A stretch of DNA of 18,308 bases from Ferrovibrio sp964429465 (GCA_964429465.1 CAYSCA010000049.1:1-18308); one strand, 5' to 3'; counted from the first letter of the stretch, positions 7,344 through 15,247 are shown. A program made the numbers and translations. Notes: generated by a model from the letters alone, not told the origin.

Positions 7344-7494
7344 GGAGGCTCCGGTCAGGCTAACGCAGCGGGTATAGCGCAGATTAGTTGGACAGGCAAA
7401 CTATCGGCGCGACCGAACCTGAGGTAGAAATCTGCTTGAACCGGCTGCGCTGGCGGCGCAGATTGCCTCCGCAGGTTGCAGGGGGCAGCAGGCC

Positions 7495-10035
7495 ATGGGG
7501 GTCGCGGCAGAGCTATTTTCCCGTCTGGGCGCCAGGCTGGCGGCCCGGCTGTCGCGCGGCGACCCCGTCTATCTGGACAGCTTCGCCGCCGTCCGCGACC
7601 GCGAGCTGCGGCATCTGCAGCTTCAGGGCCGCTGGACTCCCGGCACGCCGCTGAGCGGCCTTGCGCTCTCCGGCGGCGGTATCCGCTCGGCCGCCTTTGC
7701 CTGCGGGGTGCTGCAGGCGCTGGCGCGGGCCGGAAAGCTCGACCGCTTCCAGTATCTCTCGACCGTCTCCGGCGGCGGCTATGCCGGCGCGGCGCTGACC
7801 TGGGCCCTGCAGATGCGCCCCGGCCGGAATCCGAACGAGCTCGACGCCTTCGCGGTCGCCGATGGCGCGGAGGCGATTCCGCTGATCGACCATGTGCGCG
7901 GCCGGGCCAATTACCTGGCGCCGAATACCGAACTCACCCTGCTCACCGGACTGGCCAACACCATCCGCGTTTCGCTGACCACCTTCTTCATCTATCTCGC
8001 GATGCTGGTCACCATCGCGGTCGGCGTGATCGGCGCCTATTACGCCTTCAGCAACCAGGTCTGCCATCTCGCCGGCATCACGGAAAGCTCGACGGAAAGC
8101 CTCGCGGCCAGCGTTGCGCAGAAGCTGGCCGACGTGGCGAAGCTGTCGCCGCCGGCGGGCACCAGGCCGGATGGCGGGCCGGTCCTCGCGATGGCGACCC
8201 GGATCCCGGGCCTGAGCGCCGTTGCCGGCTTCGGGCTCGATCTGATGCGGGATATCGGCACCGCGATCCGCGACTTCATTCCGCGTCCCGCGGGTCATGG
8301 CTGCTTTGTCGATGTCTCCGCCATCCTGATCGCCGTCGCGCTGGTCGCGCTGGTCTTCATCACGCTCGGCTATCTGCTGCTGTATCTCTTCTGGCCGGGA
8401 TTCGAGAGCACCTACCGCCACCGCTACGCGATGGCGACGCGCTTCGCCCGCTGGTCGCTGCGGCTGCTTGGCCTGATCGCGCTGTTCGCGCTGCCCATCC
8501 TGCACAGCTTCGTCCTGAAGATCGCGGAGGAGCCCTGGCTCTCGACGGTCGGCCTGATCCCGCCGGCTCTGGGCGGCCTGGCCTATGCGGCATCGATGAT
8601 CCGCCGGCTCGGCGAGCGCCAGCGCGCGCTGGCGATGCGGGTGGCCAGCGGGCTGCTGTTCTTCGCCTTCATCTGGCTGGTCTATGCACTCGCCTTCCAC
8701 ATCGTCATCTGGGCCCTGCCGGCCGGCATCGGGGTGGACAGGGACCTCTTCGCGTGGCGCACCATCGCCGGCTATGTCGCGGTCGCCGCGCTCTACCTGT
8801 TCATCTGCCTGCGCTTCAACCCGAACTACATTTCGCCGCACCGCTTCTACCGCGACCGGCTGATGGAAGCCTTTATGCCTTCGCTGCGCGCCGGCGAGTA
8901 TGGCGATCCCGACCGGGCGCCGCTGCATCGCATGTGCGGCGCGCCGCAACGGCCGGACGAGGCGCCGGCCCCCTATGCGGGGCCCTATCACCTGATCAAC
9001 ACGAACGTGATCCTGGTGCGGTCGAGGAAGCCGAAGCTTTACCAGCGCGGCGGCGACAGCTTCGTGCTCTCGCCGCTCTTCTGCGGCAGCGCCGCCACCG
9101 GATGGATGCAGACCGGCCGCTACAGCAGCGGCAGCCGCCTGTCCGGCGGCTCGCCGCTCAGCCTCGCCACCGCGATGGCGATCTCCGGCGCCGCGACAAA
9201 CCCGAATACCTCGGACGGCGACGAGCTGCTGACGCGGCGCTGGACGGTCAGCTTCCTGATGACGCTGCTCAGCATCCGGCTCGGCTACTGGCAGCAGAAT
9301 CCCAACCTGCCGGCGCGGCGCAAGCTTCCGCTCGCCTCGCGCACGCCCGAGCCGAGTTTCGCCCGCCCCGGCCTGGTATCGCTGTTCAGCAGCTACTACG
9401 ACGAGACGCAGCGCTATGTCGAGTTGAGCGACGGCGGCCATTTCGACAATACCGGCCTCTACGAGCTGCTGCGGCGGCAGACCGCGATCATCGTGCTGTC
9501 GGATGCCTCGGCCGATCCCGATTACTCGCTCGACGACCTCGCCCGCGCGGCGGCGCTGGCGCATATCGATTTCGGCATCGATATTGCCTTCGAGGGCCTG
9601 CCGCCGGAGCAGAGCGCGGCGGTCTGGGACAGGATGGCCGCGGGGCCGGGCCAGCCGGGGGCCTATCGCGGCAAGGGCCTGCCCGTCGCGCATGAGGCGT
9701 TGCGCGCGAAACTGCTGGCCGAGGGTTTCGCGGTCGGCCGCGTCTCATATCCGCAGCCGGATGGCGGCCGCCGCGAGGGCATCCTGCTCTACCTGAAGCC
9801 GGCACTCGTCGCCGGCAGTGCGCCCGATGTCGCGTCCTACGCGCTCAACCATCCGGACTTCCCGCACCAGAGCACCAGCAACCAGTTCTTCACCGAGCGG
9901 CAGTTCGAGGCCTACCGGCGACTGGGCTGCGAGATCGCGTCGGCGGCGCTTGCCAGGGTCGCGCTGTTCCCGCCCTCCGCCGAAGCGGCGCCGTTGCTGC
10001 CGGTCCCGGCCTTGCTCAGCCCAGATCGAGGGTGA
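7495..10035 (+). CDS. Large membrane-embedded patatin-like phospholipase family protein
   Basis: An 846-residue protein with a split patatin-type Ser-Asp catalytic core. The oxyanion-hole loop is SGGGIRSAAFACGVLQAL (G60-R64), and the nucleophile is S92 in LSTVSGGGYAGA. The catalytic aspartate is D646 in LSDGGHFDNTGLYELL, the DGG signature. Between them lie 554 residues holding about six hydrophobic helices (roughly 163-186, 275-299, 322-342, 350-370, 385-408, 424-441) and a soluble segment. Relatives should hydrolyse acyl esters of lipids, here presumably at the inner membrane. The nucleophile elbow reads TVSGG where classic lipases have GxSxG. An AGGGGG ribosome site ends 9 nt before the ATG. 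It is monocistronic and its last 20 bp overlap the convergent xth gene. Family very likely; substrate and biological role unknown. Confidence 0.88.
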   Translation: MGVAAELFSRLGARLAARLSRGDPVYLDSFAAVRDRELRHLQLQGRWTPGTPLSGLALSGGGIRSAAFACGVLQALARAGKLDRFQYLSTVSGGGYAGAALTWALQMRPGRNPNELDAFAVADGAEAIPLIDHVRGRANYLAPNTELTLLTGLANTIRVSLTTFFIYLAMLVTIAVGVIGAYYAFSNQVCHLAGITESSTESLAASVAQKLADVAKLSPPAGTRPDGGPVLAMATRIPGLSAVAGFGLDLMRDIGTAIRDFIPRPAGHGCFVDVSAILIAVALVALVFITLGYLLLYLFWPGFESTYRHRYAMATRFARWSLRLLGLIALFALPILHSFVLKIAEEPWLSTVGLIPPALGGLAYAASMIRRLGERQRALAMRVASGLLFFAFIWLVYALAFHIVIWALPAGIGVDRDLFAWRTIAGYVAVAALYLFICLRFNPNYISPHRFYRDRLMEAFMPSLRAGEYGDPDRAPLHRMCGAPQRPDEAPAPYAGPYHLINTNVILVRSRKPKLYQRGGDSFVLSPLFCGSAATGWMQTGRYSSGSRLSGGSPLSLATAMAISGAATNPNTSDGDELLTRRWTVSFLMTLLSIRLGYWQQNPNLPARRKLPLASRTPEPSFARPGLVSLFSSYYDETQRYVELSDGGHFDNTGLYELLRRQTAIIVLSDASADPDYSLDDLARAAALAHIDFGIDIAFEGLPPEQSAAVWDRMAAGPGQPGAYRGKGLPVAHEALRAKLLAEGFAVGRVSYPQPDGGRREGILLYLKPALVAGSAPDVASYALNHPDFPHQSTSNQFFTERQFEAYRRLGCEIASAALARVALFPPSAEAAPLLPVPALLSPDRG

Positions 10036-10846
10036 CCAGGATCGGCGCGTGGTCCGAGGCCTTGTCCTTGCCGCGCATCGCCTTGGCTACCTGGGCGCCT
10101 TTCAGCCGCGGCTGCAGCAGCGGGCTGACCCAGACATGGTCGAGCCGGCGGCCCTTGTCGGCCAGCTCCCAGTTCGGCGAGCGGTAGCTCCACCAGGAAT
10201 ACAGCTTCTCGCTCGGCGGCACGAAATGGCGCACGGCATCGACCCAGCCGCGCGCCTGCTGCATGGCGATCATGCCCTCGGTCTCGACCGGCGTATGGCT
10301 GACCACATCGAGCAGCTGCTTGTGCGACCAGACATCGGTCTCCAGCGGCGCGATGTTGAGATCGCCGACGAGGATTTCCTTCGAACCCTTCTTCTTCAGT
10401 TCCTTCGACCAGGCGGTCATCTCGGCGACGACCTCGAGCTTGTGGGCGAATTTGTCGTTCTTCTTCGGATCGGGCACGTCGCCGCCGGCCGGCACATAGA
10501 AGTTATGCAGCACCGTGCCGTCGGGCAGCCTGGCGGCGATATGGCGGCAATCGTCGCGGCCGCAGAGATTGCGCTTTTCCGACAGCTCGATCTCGTGGCG
10601 CGCGAAGATGGCGACGCCGTTATAGCCGGGCTGGCCCTTGATCAGCCGCGTCGTGTAGCCCTTGGCCTCGAACAGCTCATGGGGAAACTGGTCGTCGCGC
10701 ACCTTGGTTTCCTGCAGGCAGAGGATGTCCGGCCCATACTGGTCGAGGAAATCCCTCATCAGGTCGAGGCGCGCGCGCACCGAATTGATGTTCCAGGTGG
10801 CCAGCGTGATCGGGCCGGTTTTGACGGGAGAAGCTTTTTTCGGCAT
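10016..10846 (-). CDS. xth: Exodeoxyribonuclease III / AP endonuclease
   Basis: A 276-residue member of the exonuclease-endonuclease-phosphatase superfamily that cleaves at abasic sites and degrades 3' ends in base excision repair. Catalytic residues are visible: N19 in TWNINSVRAR, the metal-binding E46 in LCLQETKV, GDLNIAP in the middle, SWWSYR and the final H266 in SDHAPILV. The 12-residue offset to E. coli Xth (N7, E34) is constant. The N-terminal extension MPKKASPVKTGP is basic and lysine rich. The gene lies 32 bp downstream of the ketopantoate reductase-family gene on the same strand and may be cotranscribed. No clear Shine-Dalgarno precedes 10846. It supplies the step after a glycosylase such as Tag, but the two are not in one operon. 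Confidence 0.93.
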   Translation of the reverse strand: MPKKASPVKTGPITLATWNINSVRARLDLMRDFLDQYGPDILCLQETKVRDDQFPHELFEAKGYTTRLIKGQPGYNGVAIFARHEIELSEKRNLCGRDDCRHIAARLPDGTVLHNFYVPAGGDVPDPKKNDKFAHKLEVVAEMTAWSKELKKKGSKEILVGDLNIAPLETDVWSHKQLLDVVSHTPVETEGMIAMQQARGWVDAVRHFVPPSEKLYSWWSYRSPNWELADKGRRLDHVWVSPLLQPRLKGAQVAKAMRGKDKASDHAPILVTLDLG

Positions 10847-10878
10847 GGCGGAATTTTACCGGATCAAGCGCGGCACGA

Positions 10879-11802
10879 CTAGGCCGCCGGGGCGGCGTAG
10901 GGCAGCAAGGCGGCGGTGATCGCGGTGTGGACCGGCGTCGGGATGCCGAGCCGGGCGCCGAGCGCCGCCACCGCGCCCGACAGCCAGGGCAGTTCCAGCC
11001 GCGCGCCGCGCTGCAGATCGCCCAGCATCGAGGATTGCATCTCCGCCGGCAGGCTGTCGCCGAAGGCAAGCGCCTTGGCGGCGTGATCGGGCGCCAGCGC
11101 GATGCCCTGGGCGCGGGCGACGGCGCTGACCTCCTCGAGGGCGGCGAGGAAGGTGGCGCGGCCTTCCGCGGTGGCGCGGATCGGGCCGATCGGCTGGCGC
11201 GCCAGGGCGGTCATGCCGGAGAAGCTGGAGAGGAAGACGAATTTCTCCCAGATGGCGCGGCGGATATCGGGCGAAGCCACGACATCGAAGGTTGTCGCCT
11301 TCGCGCAGGCGGCGGCTAAGGCCTCCACCCGCGGCGAGAGCCCGCCGGCCGGCTCGCCGAAGGTCAGCCGCGCCATGCTGCCGGTATGGGCGATCACGCC
11401 GGGCCGGGCGATGGCGGCGGCGATATGGCAGGTGCCGCCCAACGCCGCGCCCGCGCCGAAGGCGGCCGTGATCCGCTCGATGCTCTCGATGCCGTTCTGG
11501 AACGACACCACGGCCGTCTGCTTTCCGACCAGCGGCCTCGCCTGCTGCAGGGCGGCATCGGTGTCCCACAGCTTCACGCCCAGCATCACGATATCGACCG
11601 GGCCATGGCCGGCGGGATCGTCGGTGGCATTGACCTTCAGGCCCTGCAGCGGGCCGCGCCCGCTCTCGACCGTCAGGCCGTCCTTCCGCAAGGCGGCCAG
11701 ATGGGCGCCGCGCGCCACGAACAGCACCTCCTCGTCGGCCGCCGCGAGCTGGCCGCCGAAATAGCCGCCGACGCCACCCACCCCGATCACCGCAATCCGC
11801 AT
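10879..11802 (-). CDS. Ketopantoate reductase family (ApbA/PanE) protein
   Basis: A 307-residue NADP(H)-dependent reductase of the ApbA/PanE family. The N-terminal Rossmann motif is MRIAVIGVGGVGGYFGGQLA, followed by VLFVARGAHLAALRKDGL and the VSFQNGIESIERI segment characteristic of the family. The conserved lysine region reads IWEKFVFLSSFSGMTAL, and the C-terminal helical domain ends LGIPTPVHTAI. PanE reduces 2-dehydropantoate in pantothenate synthesis, but many paralogues act on other 2-oxoacids, so no symbol is given. I chose the ATG at 11802 because GAGGAGAGACAGG lies directly before it; the upstream ATG at 11817 is embedded in this ribosome site. The gene is divergent from the GFA-family gene, with 96 bp between them. 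Confidence 0.87.
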   Translation of the reverse strand: MRIAVIGVGGVGGYFGGQLAAADEEVLFVARGAHLAALRKDGLTVESGRGPLQGLKVNATDDPAGHGPVDIVMLGVKLWDTDAALQQARPLVGKQTAVVSFQNGIESIERITAAFGAGAALGGTCHIAAAIARPGVIAHTGSMARLTFGEPAGGLSPRVEALAAACAKATTFDVVASPDIRRAIWEKFVFLSSFSGMTALARQPIGPIRATAEGRATFLAALEEVSAVARAQGIALAPDHAAKALAFGDSLPAEMQSSMLGDLQRGARLELPWLSGAVAALGARLGIPTPVHTAITAALLPYAAPAA

Positions 11803-11898
11803 CCTGTCTCTCCTCATTGCTGCGCCTCAGCTTAGCGCAGGCCCCCTTGCTGCACCACGCATGCGCGATAGATCACCGGAAGAACCGGAGGGACTGAC

Positions 11899-12393
11899 AT
11901 GCCGATGCATCTGACAGGCTCCTGCCGCTGCGGCGCGGTGACGTTCAGCGTCGACAGCCATACGCCTGTCCCCTACCAGCTCTGCTATTGCAGCATCTGC
12001 CGCAAGACGGCGGGCGGCGGCGGCTATGCGATCAATCTCGGCGCCGATTCCGCCACGCTGAAGGTGAAGGGCCGGCGCGCGCTCGGCGTCTACTGCGCCG
12101 AGATCGAGGACGAGGACGGCCATTGCGAGACCAGCACCGGCGAGCGCAATTTCTGCCGGAAATGCGGCAGCGCGCTGTGGCTCTACGATCCGACCTGGCC
12201 GGAGCTGGTGCATCCCTTCGCCTCGGCGATCGATACCGAACTGCCGGCACCGCCCGCCAAGGTGCATCTCATGCTGCGCTACAAGGCGCCCTGGGTGCAG
12301 CCGCAATTCGGCAAGGGCGACGAACGCTACGAGGAATATCCCGAACTCTCCATCGCCGACTGGCATAGGAAGCACGGCGTCTGGGTGGAGTGA
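11899..12393 (+). CDS. GFA (glutathione-dependent formaldehyde-activating)/CENP-V-type zinc protein
   Basis: A 164-residue protein of the GFA family. The zinc-binding pattern is complete: C9 and C11 in GSCRCGAVTF, C29, C31 and C34 in QLCYCSICRKTAGG, and C86 and C89 in NFCRKCGSALW. The founding member Gfa was described as helping formaldehyde react with glutathione, but most homologues have no known substrate, so the function should be read as unassigned. GGAGGG precedes the ATG at good distance. The gene stands alone on the plus strand, divergent from the ApbA/PanE gene and separated from the next, convergent gene by a palindromic repeat. Family assignment is firm. Confidence 0.9.
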   Translation: MPMHLTGSCRCGAVTFSVDSHTPVPYQLCYCSICRKTAGGGGYAINLGADSATLKVKGRRALGVYCAEIEDEDGHCETSTGERNFCRKCGSALWLYDPTWPELVHPFASAIDTELPAPPAKVHLMLRYKAPWVQPQFGKGDERYEEYPELSIADWHRKHGVWVE

Positions 12394-12395
12394 TG

Positions 12396-12492
12396 CCCTC
12401 ACCCTCCCGCTTCGCGGGCCCCTCCCTCTCCCCGAGGGAGAGGGAAAAGTGAGCTCCCTCTCCCGCGAAGTGGGAGAGGGTTGGGGTGAGGG
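12396..12492. repeat. Compound palindromic intergenic element, probable bidirectional terminator
   Basis: The gap between two convergent genes is almost filled by nested inverted repeats. The outer arms CCCTCACCC (12396-12404) and GGGTGAGGG (12484-12492) are perfect. The next pair, CTCCCGCTTCGCGGG (12404-12418) with CCCGCGAAGTGGGAG (12462-12476), differs at one base. Two inner hairpins share the arms CCCTCTCCC and GGGAGAGGG, at 12424-12444 (3-nt loop) and 12456-12480 (7-nt loop). I recall similar CCCTCACCCTCCCGC-type elements dispersed between genes of many alphaproteobacteria. No T-run follows, so termination is inferred from position and fold. Confidence 0.8.
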
Positions 12493-12495
12493 TGT

Positions 12496-13350
12496 CTACG
12501 CGTACTTCACCAGCAGGTTGCCCATCTCGGCATGGGTGATGCCGTCGGCGGCGTAACCAAACGCCGCGTCGGGTTTGGCCAGCGCCGCCAGGGTGCGCCT
12601 GGCGAAGCCGTAGGAGGACAGCATCAGGCTGCCGCCGAGCGTCAGCCGCCGCAATCCGGCGCGGCGCAGTTCCTCCAGCGGCGGCATCGGCCGCCCGGTC
12701 GAGACCATGACATTGAGCGGCGCCGGTTTGATCGCCTCGGCCACCTTCGCAATCGTCGCGGCGTCGAAGAGGCCCGGCACGAAGATCGATTTCGCGCCAG
12801 CCTCGAAATAGGCCTTCGCGCGGCGCACGGCCTCGGCGAAATTCTCGTCTGCGTTCTTGCTCCAGCCGATCAGGAAGGGATCGATGCGCGCATTCAGCAC
12901 GAAATCGGGCAGCCCCGCCGCCTTCGCCGCCGCGGCGCCGGCGCGGATGCGGGCGGCGGCGTCTTCCAGCGGAAACAGCTTGTTGGTCTCCGGGTCCTTG
13001 TCCTCGATATTGGCGCCGACCATGCCGCTGGCGATCGCGCGCGTCACGCTGGCGGCGACATGCTCAGGCCCCGGGCCATAGCCGGCCTCGAGATCGCCGC
13101 TCACCGGCAGGGGCACGCGGCGCGCGATCTCGCTGACCACCGCGAACATGCGCTCGACGCCGATCTTCTCGCCATCGAGAATCCCGCCGGCCATGGCGAT
13201 GCCCGACGAGGTGGTGGCGATGGCGGGAAAGCCGGCCTCGGCCACCAGCGCCGCGCTCGGCACGTCCCAGGCATTGGGCAGGATGAAGCAGCCGCTCTCA
13301 TGCAGCTTGAGGAAACGCGCGGCCTTGTCTGACTGGCTCGGATTCGTCAT
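12496..13350 (-). CDS. Isocitrate lyase/phosphoenolpyruvate mutase family protein
   Basis: A 284-residue TIM-barrel enzyme of the ICL/PEPM superfamily, which makes or breaks C-C or P-C bonds in 2-oxoacid-type substrates. The N-terminal strand ILPNAWDVPSAALV, the TTSSGIA loop, and the metal-binding D86 and E88 in SGDLEAGYG are typical. ANIEDKD and NARIDPF follow. The KKCGH catalytic loop of true isocitrate lyases is absent, which points to the broad group of PEPM-like, carboxyvinyl-carboxyphosphonate-like and 2-methylisocitrate lyase-like enzymes. The gene is last in a minus-strand run, 9 bp after the P450, with an AGAGG ribosome site in between. Cotranscription with the P450 and NTF2-like genes is very likely. 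No phosphonate genes are nearby. Superfamily sure, substrate unknown. Confidence 0.88.
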   Translation of the reverse strand: MTNPSQSDKAARFLKLHESGCFILPNAWDVPSAALVAEAGFPAIATTSSGIAMAGGILDGEKIGVERMFAVVSEIARRVPLPVSGDLEAGYGPGPEHVAASVTRAIASGMVGANIEDKDPETNKLFPLEDAAARIRAGAAAAKAAGLPDFVLNARIDPFLIGWSKNADENFAEAVRRAKAYFEAGAKSIFVPGLFDAATIAKVAEAIKPAPLNVMVSTGRPMPPLEELRRAGLRRLTLGGSLMLSSYGFARRTLAALAKPDAAFGYAADGITHAEMGNLLVKYA

Positions 13351-13359
13351 GGCAACCTC

Positions 13360-14490
13360 TCAGGAAAAGCGGGGAATACGCGCATTGGCGGAGGGACGGT
13401 AGCCGATCATCTCGGGCAGCGCGAGGCCGTGATTGATCCAGTATTGTATCCCTGCCGCGGCAATCGCTGCCGCGATATCGGGTCCGGCGCAGGCATGGCG
13501 GCCCTGGCCGAAACCGAAGCTGCGCCGCTGCGGCCGGTCGATCCGGAAGGCATGCGGATCGGCATGGGCGGCCGGATCGCGGTTGGCGGCGGCCAGCAGC
13601 ACGAGGATGGTGTCGCCGGCGCGCAAAGGCTGGCCGGCGATCTCGCCCTCCTGCGCCACGAAGCGCCGCGTATTCTGCGCCGGCGGATCGAAGCGCAGCA
13701 CTTCCGCGATGAAAGCCGGCACCAGCGCGGCATCGGCCTTCAGCCGCGCGGCCAGAGCCGGAAAGCGCTGCAGCGCCAGCAGCGCATTGCCCAGCAGCGC
13801 CGCCGTGGCGTCATGGGTCTGCATCAGCAGGCCGAGCGCATTGGCCAGCGCCGCTTCCGGGTCGCAGCCATCGGTCGCCTCGTCGATGGCGCGCAGCAGG
13901 CCCTCGCCCCGGCCATCCTGCAGCAGCGCCAGCAAAGCCGCCGCCGCCGCGTCGCCGCGCGCGATCTGGTCCGGCGTCGCCGCGGGCAGCAGGCAGCGCA
14001 CGAAATCGCCGGTCCAGGCGGCGGCCTGCGCCAGCCTGCCCTCCGGCAGGCCGAGCAAAGCCGCCATCACGCGCACCGGCAGCGCGAACAGCCAGGCATC
14101 GGGCGCAAAGGCCCCGCCATGCAGGTCGTCGAGCACCTTCGCCGCAGCAGCGGCGATCTTTGCGGGCGGCAGCGCCGACAGCGCCGCGAGCAGCGCCTGC
14201 TTGGTCGCCTCGCGCGCCGGATCGTCGCGCATGCGCACCAGCCGGGTGAAGACCTGTGCCGCCGCGCCGTCGCCGAGATGCTGCGGCACCGGCTCGGCAG
14301 GAGGCCGCACGCGGCAGAGCGGGCTCTGCAGCACAGCGCTGACCGCTGCGGCGGAGGCGGCGACCCAGAGCTTCAGCCGCGCGTCGTAATGGAACGGCCG
14401 CTCGGCAACCAGCCTCGCGTAATAGGGATAGGGATCGGGATGGGTGACGGCGGCGATCGCGTCGCCGGGAAAATCAGGTGCCTGTGTCAT
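13360..14490 (-). CDS. Cytochrome P450
   Basis: A 376-residue bacterial-type, soluble cytochrome P450, somewhat shorter than the usual 400. The heme-thiolate loop is complete: FGFGQGRHACAG with the ligand Cys at residue 334. The K-helix ExxR is in EVLRFDPPAQNTRRF. The I helix reads LLMQTHDATAALLG; aligned with the P450cam-type LLLVGGLDT it keeps the threonine but has Ala where the acid usually lies, and Thr-His in place of the two glycines. This could alter proton delivery or mark a distinct subfamily. The protein needs redox partners, and none is encoded nearby. An AGGA ribosome site precedes the start. It is flanked by an NTF2-like gene (53 bp upstream) and the ICL/PEPM gene (9 bp downstream) in one likely operon. 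Confidence 0.92.
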   Translation of the reverse strand: MTQAPDFPGDAIAAVTHPDPYPYYARLVAERPFHYDARLKLWVAASAAAVSAVLQSPLCRVRPPAEPVPQHLGDGAAAQVFTRLVRMRDDPAREATKQALLAALSALPPAKIAAAAAKVLDDLHGGAFAPDAWLFALPVRVMAALLGLPEGRLAQAAAWTGDFVRCLLPAATPDQIARGDAAAAALLALLQDGRGEGLLRAIDEATDGCDPEAALANALGLLMQTHDATAALLGNALLALQRFPALAARLKADAALVPAFIAEVLRFDPPAQNTRRFVAQEGEIAGQPLRAGDTILVLLAAANRDPAAHADPHAFRIDRPQRRSFGFGQGRHACAGPDIAAAIAAAGIQYWINHGLALPEMIGYRPSANARIPRFS

Positions 14491-14543
14491 GGCGCGATCC
14501 TAGCGCCCGGCCGGCCTCCGATGTTTCGGCCCCGGCCGAAATG

Positions 14544-14909
14544 TCAGCCTTTCATCTGCGCCGGATCGTAGTAGAAGCGCTCGCGCCAGACCTTGTCGCC
14601 GCGCCAGGTCTGGTGCGCCAGTTCCTCGATGCGGCGCTTCGATCCGTCCTTGAACTCGAATTCGAAGATCCAGTGGATCACCACGGTATCCCCGTCGACC
14701 AGCACCGGCCGCACGCAGGTGGTGCGCACCTCTTTGGCGCGGTCCAGCACCTTCTGCTCGTGCGCCACCAGCAGATCGCGGCCCTGGCGCGGCGGATTGA
14801 GGTTTTCCTGCATGCTGGCGTCTTCAGCGTAGAAATGCGCGATGGCCTCGGCATGCTCGCCGGATTCCACTTTGGCGACAAAGGCTTCCAGAACCTCGCG
14901 GCTGGGCAT
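14544..14909 (-). CDS. NTF2-like / SnoaL-like protein
   Basis: A 121-residue single-domain protein with the NTF2-like fold pattern. A helical start (VLEAFVAKVESGEHAEAIAHFYAEDASMQEN) leads into strands VRPVLVDGDTVVIHWIFEFEFKDG and RIEELAHQTWRGDKVWRERFYYDP. The DG-D and E-F-K-D-G-x-K-R turns are typical of SnoaL-like polyketide cyclase and ketosteroid isomerase relatives. Members act as isomerases, cyclases or hydrolases on small hydrophobic molecules, or bind ligands without catalysis. A GGGAGAG ribosome site precedes the ATG. It is the first gene of the NTF2-like, P450, ICL/PEPM run, which suggests that it handles the substrate or product of the P450. Fold call good, reaction unknown. Confidence 0.85.
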   Translation of the reverse strand: MPSREVLEAFVAKVESGEHAEAIAHFYAEDASMQENLNPPRQGRDLLVAHEQKVLDRAKEVRTTCVRPVLVDGDTVVIHWIFEFEFKDGSKRRIEELAHQTWRGDKVWRERFYYDPAQMKG

Positions 14910-15007
14910 GCTTCTCTCCCGAAATTACACCGGCTGCGGCACTTTGCCGCCGTCTGGTGGATTATAGGGCAGCACCGCGCCATTTATACTGCGAAGCGAG
15001 GCACATC

Positions 15008-15247
15008 ATGCATACGCGCGCCGACAAGATTTTTGCCACCCTCCTGACGCTCGGCCTGGTCGGCGCCCTGATCGGCGCCGTGGTGATGGCCTTCCGTTTC
15101 TGGGGCGGCATGAGCCATGCGCTGGACCCGGCCGCCGTGGTGCCGCTGATCCTCGGCGTCACCTTCAGCCTGGTGGTCGGCGGCGTGGTGGTCGGCATCT
15201 TCCTCTACGGCCGCCGCAAGGAAATCGAGCGCGACCGGCTGGGGTGA
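15008..15247 (+). CDS. Small two-helix inner-membrane protein
   Basis: A 79-residue protein with two predicted transmembrane helices, about 10-31 (ATLLTLGLVGALIGAVVMAF) and 44-67 (VVPLILGVTFSLVVGGVVVG). The basic N-terminus MHTRADK and the basic tail YGRRKEIERDRLG suggest both ends face the cytoplasm. I recognise no family. The ATG at 15008 is preferred to a GTG at 14957 because CGAGG lies a few bases before it and the extension has no hydrophobic or conserved character. A TATACT -10-like box at 14985-14990 lies just upstream, without a convincing -35. The gene is divergent from the NTF2-like gene and convergent with the dioxygenase pair, 17 bp away. Likely real, function unknown. Confidence 0.7.
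   Translation: MHTRADKIFATLLTLGLVGALIGAVVMAFRFWGGMSHALDPAAVVPLILGVTFSLVVGGVVVGIFLYGRRKEIERDRLG

Noticed and set aside
7445..7461. Small hairpin CTGCGC-TGGCG-GCGCAG in the leader of the patatin gene
   Set aside because: A 6-bp stem is expected by chance in sequence this GC-rich; no T-run or known riboswitch core is seen in the 151-bp gap, and I found no convincing promoter there.
7476..9695. Very long overlapping open frames on both strands inside the patatin-like gene (about 739 and 726 codons)
   Set aside because: Both give low-complexity Arg/Gln/Ala-rich protein without motifs, whereas the frame from 7495 carries the patatin signatures and membrane helices.
11803..11817. Upstream ATG (11817) for the ApbA/PanE gene
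   Set aside because: The strong GAGGAGA ribosome site lies between it and 11802, and the Rossmann motif begins directly at 11802.
12496..13350. True isocitrate lyase of the glyoxylate shunt
   Set aside because: The protein is much shorter than isocitrate lyase and lacks the KKCGH loop.
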